A stretch of DNA of 64,000 nucleotides from Diphasiastrum complanatum. Taxonomy: Eukaryota > Streptophyta > Lycopodiopsida > Lycopodiales > Lycopodiaceae. The stretch is from the NCBI GenBank assembly GCA_029204225.1, contig CM055106.1:19602149-19666148 (forward strand), given 5' to 3'. Below, piece after piece: positions 12,901 to 24,408 of the stretch. A program made the position numbers and the translations under genes. Below the pieces are notes generated by a model. The model was not told the origin of the DNA. It did not search any database and saw only the letters and a program-made list of their open reading frames with translations. Position 1 is the first letter of the stretch. Each line of letters starts with the position of its first letter.

Positions 12901-15540
12901 AGTTTAGACTTCCTGAACCCAAATGATTATTTCTATTTGATAGTTGATTATTATGATGTAATATTTCTATCACTCGGGATAAGATATTCTAGGATTTTGA
13001 GGAGAAAGTCTGGGTTTTAATAGTATTGGATACTCATTATTGACTTTTTTGGATCTTTAATATCTTATACGTTGTCTCCTGAGAACTTTTAATCAAAATT
13101 GTGGAATTTCTTTTAAAAGGGGAGAAGAAAAGATAGGAATAAGACTTTCGATGAATCAGCCAGTTGTGTAGATTTCTGAAAAAAAAAATCTAGTATGTAT
13201 GCAAAGGTAGAACTATCTAGTTGAAATAGAGGAACTCTCTAGTGATTGTTTTGTATAACCTGGAACTAGAGGAGTTTTGGGATTTTTGAGCTATGAAATA
13301 TTCATGAATATGGATACTGGTGGTAAAGATTAAATTAAGATTTACTGATTGGTTTGCCAAGTACCATTTTTTTATGGATTAAATCAGAGGGAATAAAGTT
13401 TAAATCTTAACCTTATGTCCAAAGATGTCTTTATCAATCAATTGTTTGAGTACTAAGATCTGGAATAGGTTGATTGGTTGAAGGAATTTTGTTGGTAAAC
13501 GTATGATGGTTGGAAAACTTGTGATACCATGTGAAAAGTATAGTACTAAGGACTATAAATGGATCTTTGAATGATCCACAAGGTGATTGTATGCTTGTTA
13601 AACAATCTATCAGAAACTAGTCATCAGAAAACAAGATCTAGTTTAGCAGCTTGATAGGAAACAAGTAGAGACAATCAAAGCATTGATCAAATAGTCTAAT
13701 CCAACTCCACACGTGTGGAAATAAGGCTGTAGTACGGCCTGTAGACAATGTTTACAAAGTGCCAAAGCTGGGTTTGATTGGAAAAATAGAGTAATCACCA
13801 TACAATGAGAGGAAACTCGAGTTTCTCCTTGAGGATCCAAAAAGTTTCTATCTTCTTACTATGGAGAATGGAAATACATAGTAAAACACACTTCCTTTGC
13901 AAAGTTAGGTGAAAATCCAGCATATAATAAGGAAGTAGACTCCACTTTCTTGCCCTAATGTGAAAACCCTAGCCTAGATCCAAGAGTCATGCTTGGTAGG
14001 TGCATGGTAGGTACAAATCTCATCATAAATCATGGTCTAGATCCTACAAAGTAGGAATCACTACCAAATAGACACAACCACTCCTCTTGACTCGTGGTAA
14101 CCTACTTTAGGTGTGTATGTACAAGTGGCACTTTGGCCATTCAAGTGACCAACAAACAATATTGACAAAATGTACAATATTCTACATGGCTAGATTTGCC
14201 AATGTAGGCAATTTTTCACATGTGAAACTATTTACTTCACAGATTTCCCTTATATGTTATTTACTCATGAGAAATAGAGTTCTTTTGTAGCTAAGTTGCA
14301 AGATTCTCAGTGAGTTATGTGAGTAACATATGCATATTATGGATATATCTGCCAGTTTGTATCCTATATTTATGTTTAGAAACATAGTTGGATATGTTGG
14401 TTACCTACGTCCTAATCTTGTGGCTCTGCTATGTTGTAGGTTAATGTATCTTTTTGTGGAAAGGATAATTCATTAACTTATTTATGGTTTAGAAGATGAT
14501 CTAAATATGGTATTATAAATGTATGTTTGAGATCTGCACCTAGACATTTAAGATTTCTGAATCATTTACAATTGACTTGAGTAATTGGATTACTCATGTT
14601 TTGAAGTTAATTGATAGAATAAGTAGTGTAAAGAGAATTCAACGGGAACTGTTTATTTTGATCTATATTGTCTATAAGACACATGATTTGTGAGTCATCA
14701 GGATTCATGATCTATGAGACTTGTGTGCATAAAAATATAGGAGATTCTTGATATAGAATAATTCTTGCATGAGGAATATCCTAGGTTATTGACGAATCCT
14801 TGTGAGCTCATATTGGATGACAAAGTCTAACTAATATCAAGGATAACCATTGAATTCAGTTGGAATTTAGCAGAACTTTGTAATCTCTAGATGCCGTTCT
14901 AGGTGGTAGAATAAAGTTTATGTTGTTAAAGATGGTCTTTAATTACTTGGTTGATTGTAGAATTTGAAACTCATAATCTATTTAAGAATCGGATTAGAAG
15001 AATATTCTTGGAAATTTTCTTTGTGAAAAAGGTTTCGGAATGTTTCTTATATTTCCTGAGTGGTATGTTGTACACATACTCCAGTATCTTTTAATGATTA
15101 AGTAGGGTTTTGGAATCTTGTAAATTATGATTGATGAATCAAAAGATTCTAAATGTAATCATAAATAAATACGTAATGGACATTAGAAGATTATAAGGGG
15201 ATGGGAGAGTCAAGAATTAGATCAGTCAATCTAAATTCCTTTACCCCAGTACATAGTCGAGATTGTGCAAATCTCATAGTTAAGTCTATCAAGATTGAAT
15301 GGTTGCTATTTCCTTGCATATGTTGATAGAGCGCTTAACTCAAGAGAGTATTTGGAGTACTCAGGGCTGAGTTGAAGTCATTTTTTATCTTGATGGATCT
15401 CCTAGATATCAAGCAATTGTGGATAGTTTTGGACTATAATTGTTTGGATCTTTAACTTTTGAACATTGATTTCCAATGTAAAATGACATTTCACCCAAAG
15501 ATTCATGTAAATTGAGGTTAAATGAAGGTGACGTTGTTAG
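9949..15540 (+). mobile_element. Non-coding LARD-like internal region, copy A
   Basis: After the PBS about 5.6 kb contain no retroelement protein domains. A block at 10976-11123 (starting GTGCGCCCTCCTAC and including GACATGGCAAG and CTCCCTCCGTACTG) is clearly related to 17715-17860 in copy B, at almost the same distance from each PBS (about 1040 and 980 bp). This suggests a large retrotransposon derivative that mobilises without its own proteins. The right boundary is uncertain; no matching 3' LTR was located. Confidence 0.45.
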
Positions 15541-15548
15541 AAGAAGTT

Positions 15549-15648
15549 GCTTTGATACCACTGCTGAAGTGTGGCTCTGATACCACTCCTGTGGGAGCAG
15601 ACACTAATATCACTCTATGGGCGGAAATAGATATCAGCTTTGATACCA
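15549..15648 (-). promoter_or_regulatory. Cluster of three PBS-like motifs on the minus strand
   Basis: The complements of TGGTATCAAAGC, TGGTATCAGAGCC and TGGTATCAAAGC lie at 15549-15560, 15573-15585 and 15637-15648. Three initiator-Met primer sites in 100 bp suggest nested or duplicated retroelement junctions in minus orientation. Confidence 0.55.
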
Positions 15649-16249
15649 TTCCTATTGGAAGGAGAAACAAGAAAATTGTTATAACCTGAATCGTGGATTA
15701 CTTGGAGAATGGAGTTACGAGCAGTTCTTTGTGTGTGAAATCAGATTATCAGTGTGAGAGTGATAGACTACCGTGAAAGAGAAATTGCAAAAGAGAATTA
15801 GGCGTCTAAGACAGCCATGCAATCCTCTAATGCTAATAACTTGATATGAAGAGAATGTAGAATTCTTTCATGCTTCAGAGACAACCATACAATTTTCTTC
15901 TTAATAATGTTTGTGTGAGAGGAACGAGAGATATCATTCAACAAGAATGCTAAGGTGTAGAACAATAGCGAATCTGTATATTGAAGTTGTAAATACAACG
16001 ATCAGACCATAATACAATTGCGCTGATAAGCGCGTGATTCCCGGACGTAGTGGAATAGGAGGCCGTCATCCCATCAAATAAAACAATGACAACAACAATA
16101 AAAGAAACTGGTTGCATGCAACATGATCTAGTCGGCGTGGGCTTGAAACGATCAGGATCTATGTAATGAAGAAAATCTTTGTCCTCGTATTCTCGGTCTT
16201 CTTCTAGGGCGAACAGTGCTATGTCTATGACCAATACATAGGATACAAT

Positions 16250-16732
16250 ATACTCCTAGTCTTGGATACACAGTACTCCAGTGAAACAAGATGTTAGCTA
16301 TGCCACGTCATACTGGACGTGACGCGAAAGTGACTAATATCCTTGTGAGGCCCAGAACATACTAAATGGAGTTTAGACAAGGTATGAGATAGTGTATGCA
16401 TGTGTATAGAACTATCAACAACAATTCTATGAATAGTTGGTCCATGCTTAGGACTCTATTCTAGGTGAATCTATGTATAGAGAATTTAGGGCTATGCATG
16501 GCTATGTGTCCAGGTTGCTTTTGGCTCTATATATTGGGTTCTAATCATGGTTTTGGATTCATTGCCAAGCTCTCACTCTAGATTCATGCTTCTTGTTCCT
16601 TGGCTTGGGGGTGAGGCTTCTAGAGTTTGATTGGATGCTTCTACTTGGTTGGGTGGTTTCTCCATAGTGTGTTACCATTGTGTTGTAATTTGTAAGCAGG
16701 ATCTCAGGAGCTTCTCTTATAGTGGTATCAGA
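16250..16732 (+). mobile_element. Probable LTR end before a primer-binding site (LARD copy B)
   Basis: This stretch ends in CTTCTCTTATAG directly before a PBS at 16733 and contains a TATATATTG TATA-like region near 16529. Phrases such as GGTTGGGTGGTTTC parallel the segment before the PBS of copy A. The left edge is not defined. Confidence 0.45.
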
Positions 16733-16745
16733 GCCAGACTTACAA
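16733..16745 (+). promoter_or_regulatory. Primer-binding site, tRNA-iMet type
   Basis: TGGTATCAGAGCC is an exact copy of the common plant retrotransposon PBS. Confidence 0.75.
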
Positions 16746-18600
16746 GCTTGGAGAGGTGGTGCTTTTCATTGGAGCTTGGTGATGATCAACTAGTATTCTC
16801 ATCCAAGGAGAGGTGAAAGGCTGCAAGTTGGTGGATCTTCCTAATTTCAATTTGCATGATCCATATCCCTCTCAAATTCATTGTGGTTTATGGAGAATTG
16901 TGCTAGGAAATCAATTTTGGTTGTCTTTTTGGAGTTTTAGCATATGTAATTCAAAACTAGTTATGGATCTGAAATTTTCAGCAAGTTAATTCACTTTGAA
17001 GTAGTTGAAATTCAGGTTGCATGTTGGATCTTCCCATGGTTTTGGATTCTAGGCTCTTTTGTGGCCAAATTTGGCTTGTTTTCCATGATTTTGGCACAAA
17101 AATGATTGTAGAATTCAAAATCCAATAAGTTATAGATCAATCATGATGGTTATAACTCTGTAAATAGGATTTCATGCGGTTTAAAAAACGTTCTTGCCAT
17201 TAGTTTCCAATTTGTCAAAGTGAAAAAACCTAGAAAGGGCCAAAATCCATGATTTTTGCTTGTTTTTTCATGAAATTGGATGGTAGGAGGTTGTTGAACA
17301 TCAAATAAAGCTGGTAAAAGATGAATCATAGTCTTTTGAAGTTGTCCTAGAAGTTAGAGCCAAGAATTCCAGCAATTGGATTTGTAAGAAGTCAAAAATT
17401 GTCAAAAATTGACTAATTTTGGTGAATTTTGGGGGGTGGATTTCTCTAAATCCATAAGGGGATCATTCTGGATTTTTTACAACATGATTTGCATTACTTT
17501 TTACCTTCCTAGCAAGCTATCAGACCTATAAATTGATGTGTTTGTAGCAATTTTGACTTCTAGAAATCAAGAATTCATGGTTTTCAGCCCATACTACTTC
17601 ATAGGATCTGCATGAAGGCTTCATGGAACTCTTAGAGACCATTTAAGACTATTTGGATCATCACTTTTAGGCTTAGTTGAGTGTTTGCATGATTTTATGC
17701 AAATTGAGCTTAAAAAAGTGCGCCCTCCTACAGGTTTTTTGGCTGTCTTGAACTTGCACGTGTGAATCCTAGCTGGTAGGCTGACGTGGCAAGAGTCTTT
17801 TTCACTAGGTCTCCCTCTGTACTGAGCTTTACAACACACGATTTGGTGTTATGTAGCTGAAGTTGTGATCATCTGAAGTTTTGGAATTTTGTGAGCAAAA
17901 TTGGTAGAATTTCGAATTGTTCTGATTGCATGCAAGTCAATTTCCTATTTTGAGGTATTGTGCTTGCATGGAATGTCTGCATGTTGATTTTCAGAGCGAT
18001 TCTGACATGCATATATGGTTTAGATCTGTTTTGAGTGGTTATACGCATGTGCTCTGACTGATAGATACAAAACTGGGTTTTATAGCTGACAATTTCCGTA
18101 GAACTTGATTTTACATAAAATTTCATAATGCTAAAAAATCAGTTTAATGTCGCATGTCTTTTTCCTCAAGGTGAGCAATCTTGAGGTGTTTTTAGACTCA
18201 TACATAGACTTCAATGTGTCTCAAGCATTTTTGGGAGAGACACATTCCCTAAGAACATCATTGAACACATTCATCTTGATGCAATGAAATGCCATTCTAA
18301 ATCTCTTCTTGAATCTCACATTGTCTTGAGAAACGCTCCTCAATCTCCATCACTATATCTATGAGACTTGAAGTACTAGAATTAATTCCATCCTAACTTT
18401 CCAAATGTAATAGTTAGATGAAATTAAGCTTTCACTTGCTTTTGTAAGAAAGAATCCAATTGATGCCATTTTAAAGCAAAGATTGTACACTGAGTACGCA
18501 CGTGTGAGAATTGGTCAAAAGTGATGTTGCTATCTGCACTACAAAACTTGCTAAATGTAGATCAAAATAGTGAAATGCTTGGATCCAACTCTGATACCTT
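16746..18600 (+). mobile_element. Non-coding LARD-like internal region, copy B
   Basis: No protein domains are present. It shares the conserved block at 17715-17860 with copy A, followed in both by a variant of GATTTGGTGT and a stretch of similar AT-rich sequence. The right end is undefined; I stop at about 18600 because similarity to copy A can no longer be followed by eye. Confidence 0.4.
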
Positions 18601-20227
18601 GTTTAAAATGGTGGAGTATCAAGCATTGAAATTTGCAAAGTATTCAAATCAATCAAGACTAGCTTCGGTACAAATGCATCTAGATTGATTATGTGGCAAT
18701 TGCACCTAGAATCACTCTGATCAACAAGTACAAATCATTCCAAGCATCCTGAAATATTTGTAGGACATCAAATCACTTAGTTAGCATTCAATTAGCTATG
18801 TAGATCATCAATATCACTCAAACATAGATGCTCCAACTCGGCCTTGGAAGAACAATGTGTCTCAAACTCAAAAATTGCATCTCATCAATGAATGTACAAA
18901 AAGATCCTCATCAAAGTAGTGATGGATCAACTCGAATATGAGATCCAGGGCTATCCATAGTTAGGTATAGACCTAACCTTACCAACTAACCCCCTAATCT
19001 AAAAATCATATCCATTTGGTAGGTAGATTAGGTGAGACGTGCATCGTCACCAAATTTCCTCAAATTAAGCCAACACCTAATGCTATATGCATTCCATATA
19101 TTAGAAAGAATGTACCTTACAATGCATGTGACAACCCCCAAGTATCAAGACTTGCCATTTCCCTTCAAGTTTGCTACAAATGGAGGGAGAGGCACTCCAA
19201 CAAGACACAAAACACAAGAGGTTCCAACTTAATTGCCTTGTAAATTATAACACTTCTATATACCTCAATTAGAACCATGGGTTCCTACACTTCTGGAAAA
19301 ATTATGACGTCCCCCATTTGGCACCTTCATTCATTGTCTTCAAGGACCTTAGTGACTCTACCTACAAGAAAGGGACATTTATTGCTTACCTTTAGATATA
19401 AACCTGCTCTGATGAACTAGCACCTCGAGATAGGAACAATAAATTGGCAACTTGAAATGAGTGCTCTTGCACTCATAATTAGCAATACTTCTAGCTATAT
19501 ACTTGGCCCTCATGAATAATGACATTCATTGATGACTTTGGGCCATATCTAACATTTTAATCATGACAACGACACAAATGTATAGACATCAATATACAAA
19601 AAATCATTAGCTCCAACTTTTCCCTCCTAGTGATTATTTTGTTCAACTCTAGGCCTAGACTCACATTATACACTTACATAAGATATCATGGCATGACATG
19701 ACACAAGATATGTGCAACTGCCTATGTCAATCATCCCATAGAAAGCATGTAACTGTCCATGTGTACATGCACCAAGTAGTTCAAGTCGAAAATGTTCCAT
19801 ATTGTGTCAAAGTAGACCAATACCCATACATTGCATTGCCACACCTTTTCTCAGTCCAAGCTTAGCTTCCAGCACAATCCTCCAAATATGTGTGCTTGAC
19901 CACCCAACAAAATCACCAAGAGATATTGATTCCATCTAAGCAAATGAACAACTAGAACAAACCAACCCATCTAACCAAGCAACCATCAACAAACCTAAAA
20001 TTAATGTACCCACGCTTGAACCAAGTACCAACACAAAAGCAACTCCATCCAATACAAAAATGTTCATCATAGATCCAATTCCACATGCCATATAAGATGT
20101 CTTGTCCAAGAAAAAACAAATCATTGAATTTTGGATGAATTATGACATAATATGCTAAGTTCTCAACAAACACAAGATGAAAGTCGATAAGGTTGATTCA
20201 TCTGCGAACTCACTCTCCCCAACCATA
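18600..20227. other. Intergenic stretch without recognised genes
   Basis: Nothing assignable. An ACTCTGATACC motif at about 18587-18597 resembles a degenerate minus-strand primer site. Short open frames have no family resemblance. Confidence 0.3.
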
Positions 20228-20688
20228 AATGAAGACCCACTCTCAACACAAGACATAACTCTCAACATCATGACACAACTGACTGAATTGACACATCGGA
20301 TACACATCGCCATTGGTATTATCCTTGGCTTCCACCTCCAACACATGCTTGCTTGTCTCACTGGCCACTGCATCGAACACACCAATGTGCATTTCATATA
20401 CTTCATCGATATGTATAGATTCATACTCTCCTACACGCAACCTAGGAATCATACTGAACCATGAATGAAGACCCACTCTCACCACAAGACAAACCCCTCA
20501 ACATCATGATATAAATGCCTGAATTGACACATCAAATCCACATCACCATTGACATTATCCTTGGCTTCCGCCTCCAACACATGTTTGATCGTCTCATTAG
20601 CCAGTACATCTAACACACCAGTGTGCATTTCATATGTTTCTTCAAAACATACATATTCATACTCTCCTACACACAACCTAGGAATCAT
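20228..20688. repeat. Tandem duplication, 236-bp period
   Basis: Two adjacent copies begin AATGAAGACCCACTCTC at 20228 and 20464 and both end in CCTAGGAATCAT (20441-20452 and 20677-20688). The offset is exactly 236 bp at both ends, with scattered substitutions and no net length change. Both copies are largely open on the minus strand and encode related peptides (MIPRLRVGEYE and MIPRLCVGEYE, each followed later by KHVLE-EAKDN). The two copies are in different frames relative to each other, and I recognise no protein family. Confidence 0.8.
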
Positions 20689-21036
20689 TCCAAACATGTC
20701 AACCATCTTTTTGTTCCCTTTCATGCAACCATTACTAAGGCTTTCCAAAAAAATTTCCAAGACACTCAAAATTTCATTCCACCACTTCTCAATATCAAGC
20801 TCACTCACACATAGACCCATCATTCTTGGAATCATCCTCACCAATAGTTGTACTTTCCAAGACACAAAATCTCATCAATGCTTTCGGATCATCCCACTCA
20901 TCATGTATAGGCCTATGTAGTAGTCTCAAATACCAAATATAGTTTGAGTTTTTCTTTTATTCTTCAAATTAAAGAAGAGGTTGAGCCATCCACCTTTGAA
21001 CAATCTGAGGCATCCACCTCTATACATGAGTCTTCT

Positions 21037-21531
21037 TGTCATGCCCATGACTGGTCTCGGGTAGCGTGTCCACGCTAGGGACCAATAGACCAACAACCCG
21101 TAAGTTAATTGTGACTATAAGGGAATTGGGGCCCTTATGTGTACATGGTCATAATTAATGGTTGTAGACCTAAACACATGGTGGTGGAGTTGGTATGAGT
21201 CTATCAATGAGTCAATAGGGAACTGGATGATGTGGCCTTGATAGGCTGCAGAGGTGTCCAGTGAGATGTCACAGTGCACTACTAGTGGTGCATGGGCCTT
21301 GGAGGGTATAAGTATACCTGCTGGGCTCTCACTAGCGCATGCTTGATTTGTGATGAGTAGTTACATGCTGCTGGTGTGACTCCTCTTTCCATGACTCTGA
21401 TTGATCCATAGCTTAGGGGCTAGATGCGTACGATCTAGGTCTAGTTGGGTTGGTTTAACCTCCACCGGTTCCCATGTGTTGTTGCTTTGTATGGTATGCT
21501 TAGGCTAGAATCATGTTGTGAGGACTTTATA
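21037..21531 (+). repeat. 5' LTR of the chromovirus
   Basis: This 495-bp LTR starts TGTCATGCCC, a common plant gypsy LTR start, and ends GGACTTTATA. It contains GGTATAAGTATACC near 21305-21318, a TATA-like palindrome. It carries 11 bp (near 21500-21510) that are absent from the 3' copy. Confidence 0.88.
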
Positions 21532-21532
21532 T

Positions 21533-21545
21533 TGGTATCAGAGCC
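21533..21545 (+). promoter_or_regulatory. Primer-binding site of the chromovirus
   Basis: TGGTATCAGAGCC lies one base after the 5' LTR and matches the 3' end of initiator Met-tRNA. Confidence 0.85.
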
Positions 21546-21842
21546 AGTCTAAGCAGGATTTACCATCGAAAGTGCTGGGTGGAAATCTCGACGTTTTCTC
21601 GAGAATCCGAGACAGAGTAAGCAACAAACGGTGGAATTGTGGGATTTTCTTCCCGTTGGAAATATTTTTGAATTGCAATCGATTGTGTGGTAAGTGCACT
21701 ACCGGGCTCACAATTGGTTCGTTTTTGTGCTTTTCGAATTAGTTTCTTGGAAGGAATTCTGTGTCAATTTTGTTGTTGCCAATTACTCTGTGGTTACCAT
21801 TTTTGTGAAAGCAACAGTTACTTTTTTGGTTGGCTGGTTTTT

Positions 21843-22500
21843 TCCCTTTAGTTTCTTGTTGGATGATCTCATAAATCGATTGAATGGAGCTAAATACTTC
21901 ACAAAAATTGATGTACGTACGTGATACCATCAGATTAGGATACATCCGGAAGATGTATCTAAAACCGGTTTTAGGACCAGGTTCGGCCACTACGAGTTTC
22001 TTGTTTTGCCCTTTGGTTTGACAAATGCTCTGGCTACTTTCCAACAAAAGATGAACGATTTATTTCGTCCATATTTGGGGAAGTTTGTAGTAGTGCTTCT
22101 GGACGATATTCTAATCTATAGCAGAACACTCAAAGAGCATGCTAAACATCTTCGTACTGTCTTACGTATTTTAAGACAAGAGAAGCTTTATGCAAAAGAA
22201 TCAAAGTGCGAATTCTTTAAAAAGGAGCTTCTTTACCTAGGTCATAAGATCACCTCCTTTGGGATCAAGATTGACGAAGAAAAGGTGAAGACGGTAGTGG
22301 AATGGCCAAGAACTTAAGTCATTTTTAGGTTTCATTGTGTTTTTTCGTAGATTTGCAAAGGAGTACTCGAAGATTGTTGCGCCTCTCAACAATATGTTGA
22401 AAGGAGTGAAAAGCCGCAAAGGTAGGCCAAGTCCTCCTATTAGATGGAATGAGAAATAAGATGAGAGTTTTCGCAAACTCAAGCTTCTAATTGCCTCAGC
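21843..22500 (+). pseudogene. Chromovirus reverse transcriptase, broken
   Basis: RT is recognisable from LLDDLINRLNGAKYFTKID through YHQIRI, a PFGLTNALATFQ motif and the catalytic box VVVLLDDILIYS. The thumb region KCEFFKKELLYLGH follows. A TGA stop replaces the residue before YHQIR at about 21922, a frame change occurs at about 22317 and another stop sits at about 22455. The N-terminal third of RT, protease and gag are absent upstream. Confidence 0.88.
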
Positions 22501-22507
22501 TCCAGTT

Positions 22508-22981
22508 TTGAGGATAACGGATCCAGATTTGTCGTTCGTCATTAACACTGACGCGAGTGATACGGCTATTGGAGTTGTTCTCTTACAGGAGGGTCAGCCC
22601 GTTGCCTTTGAGAGTAAGAAACTAACCGATGCACAGGTCAGGTACACCACTAAGGAAAAAGAACTTTTTGCAGTGATCCATGCATTGAAATCATGGAGGC
22701 ATTACCTGTACGGTAATAAATTCGTAGTTAATACAGATCATCAACCTTTAAAGTATTTCTATAATCAGAATGATTTGCGAGGTCGTAAGGCCAGATGGGC
22801 AGAACTTATGCAAGAATTTGACTTTGACGTGCGGTATATCAAGGGCTCATCTAATCAGATGGCTGATGCACTTAGTCGAATTGGTGAAGTGAACGAACTT
22901 TCCTTCACTGAGATCAGTATAGACTTTTATCTCTCTCTGAGAGGTCTTTATGAGAAAGACCCACATTTTGGACCAATCTAG
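22508..22981 (+). pseudogene. Chromovirus RNase H domain
   Basis: A 157-residue frame contains the gypsy RNase H motifs FVINTDASDTAIGVVLLQ, then TTKEKELFAVIHALKSWRHY, then NTDHQPLKYF and KGSSNQMADALSR. The domain itself is intact, but it has lost continuity with RT upstream and ends in a stop (TAG at 22979-22981) before integrase. Confidence 0.88.
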
Positions 22982-23085
22982 AATAGGGTTCTAGCAGTTT
23001 CATCAAGCGGGACTGATGATCATAGTGATCAGTCTGGGAGGAAGATATAAAGGGTACTGATGACTTCTCTATCCGTAATGGACTT

Positions 23086-23835
23086 TTGTTCAGGAAAGGG
23101 AAGGTTTGTGTGCCTGATGTGGATGTTGTTAAGAATAAAATTCTTTATGACTGTCATGACTCACCATGCGTAGGACATCCCGGCATACATCCTCGTACAT
23201 TGGATTTGGTACGAAGGGATTTTTATTGCCCAAAACTCAAACCCTTTGTAGAATCTTATGTGGTCAAATGTGACCAATGCCAGTTGAATAAAGCTGAATG
23301 TCATAAGGCTGGCGGTTTGTTGCATCCACTGGATATCTCTGATAAGAAATGGGATAGTATTTCCATGGATTTCGTGGTTGAGTTACCGTGGACGAATAAA
23401 CAACATGATGCAATTTGGGTTGTGGTCAACCATCTTACCAAATTGGCTACGTTTATTTTAGTAAAGACCACCGCGAAGGCTTCTGATTTAGCTCAGATAT
23501 TTGTAGAGCGTCTGTTTAGGCTTTACGGATTACCAAGTGATATTGTGAGCGATCGTGATCCGAAATTCATCGGTCACTTTTGGTCGGCCGTGTTTGCTAA
23601 ACTAGAGACGACACTGAGTTTGGGTTCTTCTGATCATCTTGAGACGGATGGACAGACGGAAAGAACAAATCAGACAACGGAACAAATGCTTCGGGCATAT
23701 GTTTCCAGACGACAATCTGATTGAGAAAAGTACCTTCTAGTTTGCCTATAATACTGTAAGCATTCAGCTACCGGTTATAGCCCGTTTATGTTTATGTACG
23801 GTTTCGAGCCTAGGTCACACATCGCGGTTGAGACT
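23086..23835 (+). pseudogene. Chromovirus integrase, zinc-binding and catalytic core
   Basis: The N-terminal HHCC zinc finger is visible (H at HDSPCVGH, pair CDQC), then the DDE core: D in SISMDFVVELP, D in DIVSDRDPKFIGHFW and E in ETDGQTERTNQTTEQ. A stop ends the frame after VSRRQSD. Homologous sequence continues in shifted frames (about 23745-23855) toward the C-terminal part. Confidence 0.88.
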
Positions 23836-23859
23836 CGAACGATCAAGTTTTAGAAAGTA

Positions 23860-24408
23860 GTGGATTTCCTACACGATATGCAGGAAATGCTACGGATTGC
23901 ACGTGAAAATGTCCAGAGTGCCCAGGATAGGAATAGACATTATGCAAATCTGAAAAGATCACCGAGAGACTTCCAAGTAGGAGATTGGATATATTTGAGA
24001 ATCCCGAAGGATTCAAGTGTAATGCGTACCGGCAAGTATTATAAGTTGTCCCCTAGATATAGAGGATTGTTTAAGGTCTTGAAAAAGATCGGATCCTTAG
24101 CTTACCAATTGGAACTCCCCGAAGGATCGCAAGTGCATCCCGTATTTCACGTTAGTCGTCTCAAAAAGAGTCTACGTGAAGGAGAGCATCTTGGATTTGG
24201 AGATCAGTTGGACCTGTTGGATGAATCATCGAGTGTATCTCGTCTTGAACCCGAAAAGATCTTGGATACAAGAACTAAACGATTGAGAAATCGTATAGTT
24301 ACCGAGCATCTGGTTCGATGGAGGGGATGTACGGACGATGATGATTCCTGGGAACAGGAAAGAAACTTAAGGAGAAACTTTCCCAGTTTTAAGTTCTTGA
24401 GGACATGA
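23860..24408 (+). pseudogene. Chromovirus integrase C-terminus with chromodomain
   Basis: A 182-residue frame covers the integrase GPY/F-like region (DFQVGDWIYLRIP, then LSPRYRGLFKVLKKIGSLAY and HPVFHVSRLKKS). A chromodomain follows: PEKILDTRTKRLRNRIVTEH, then LVRWRGCTDDDDSWEQERNL. The chromodomain is the hallmark of chromoviruses and directs integration to modified chromatin. The reading frame runs right into the 3' LTR sequence, leaving no room for a polypurine tract. Confidence 0.9.

Noticed and set aside
20479-20865. 128-codon minus-strand frame as a stand-alone gene
   Set aside because: It lies over one unit of the 236-bp duplication and has no family match; kept only as a duplication finding.
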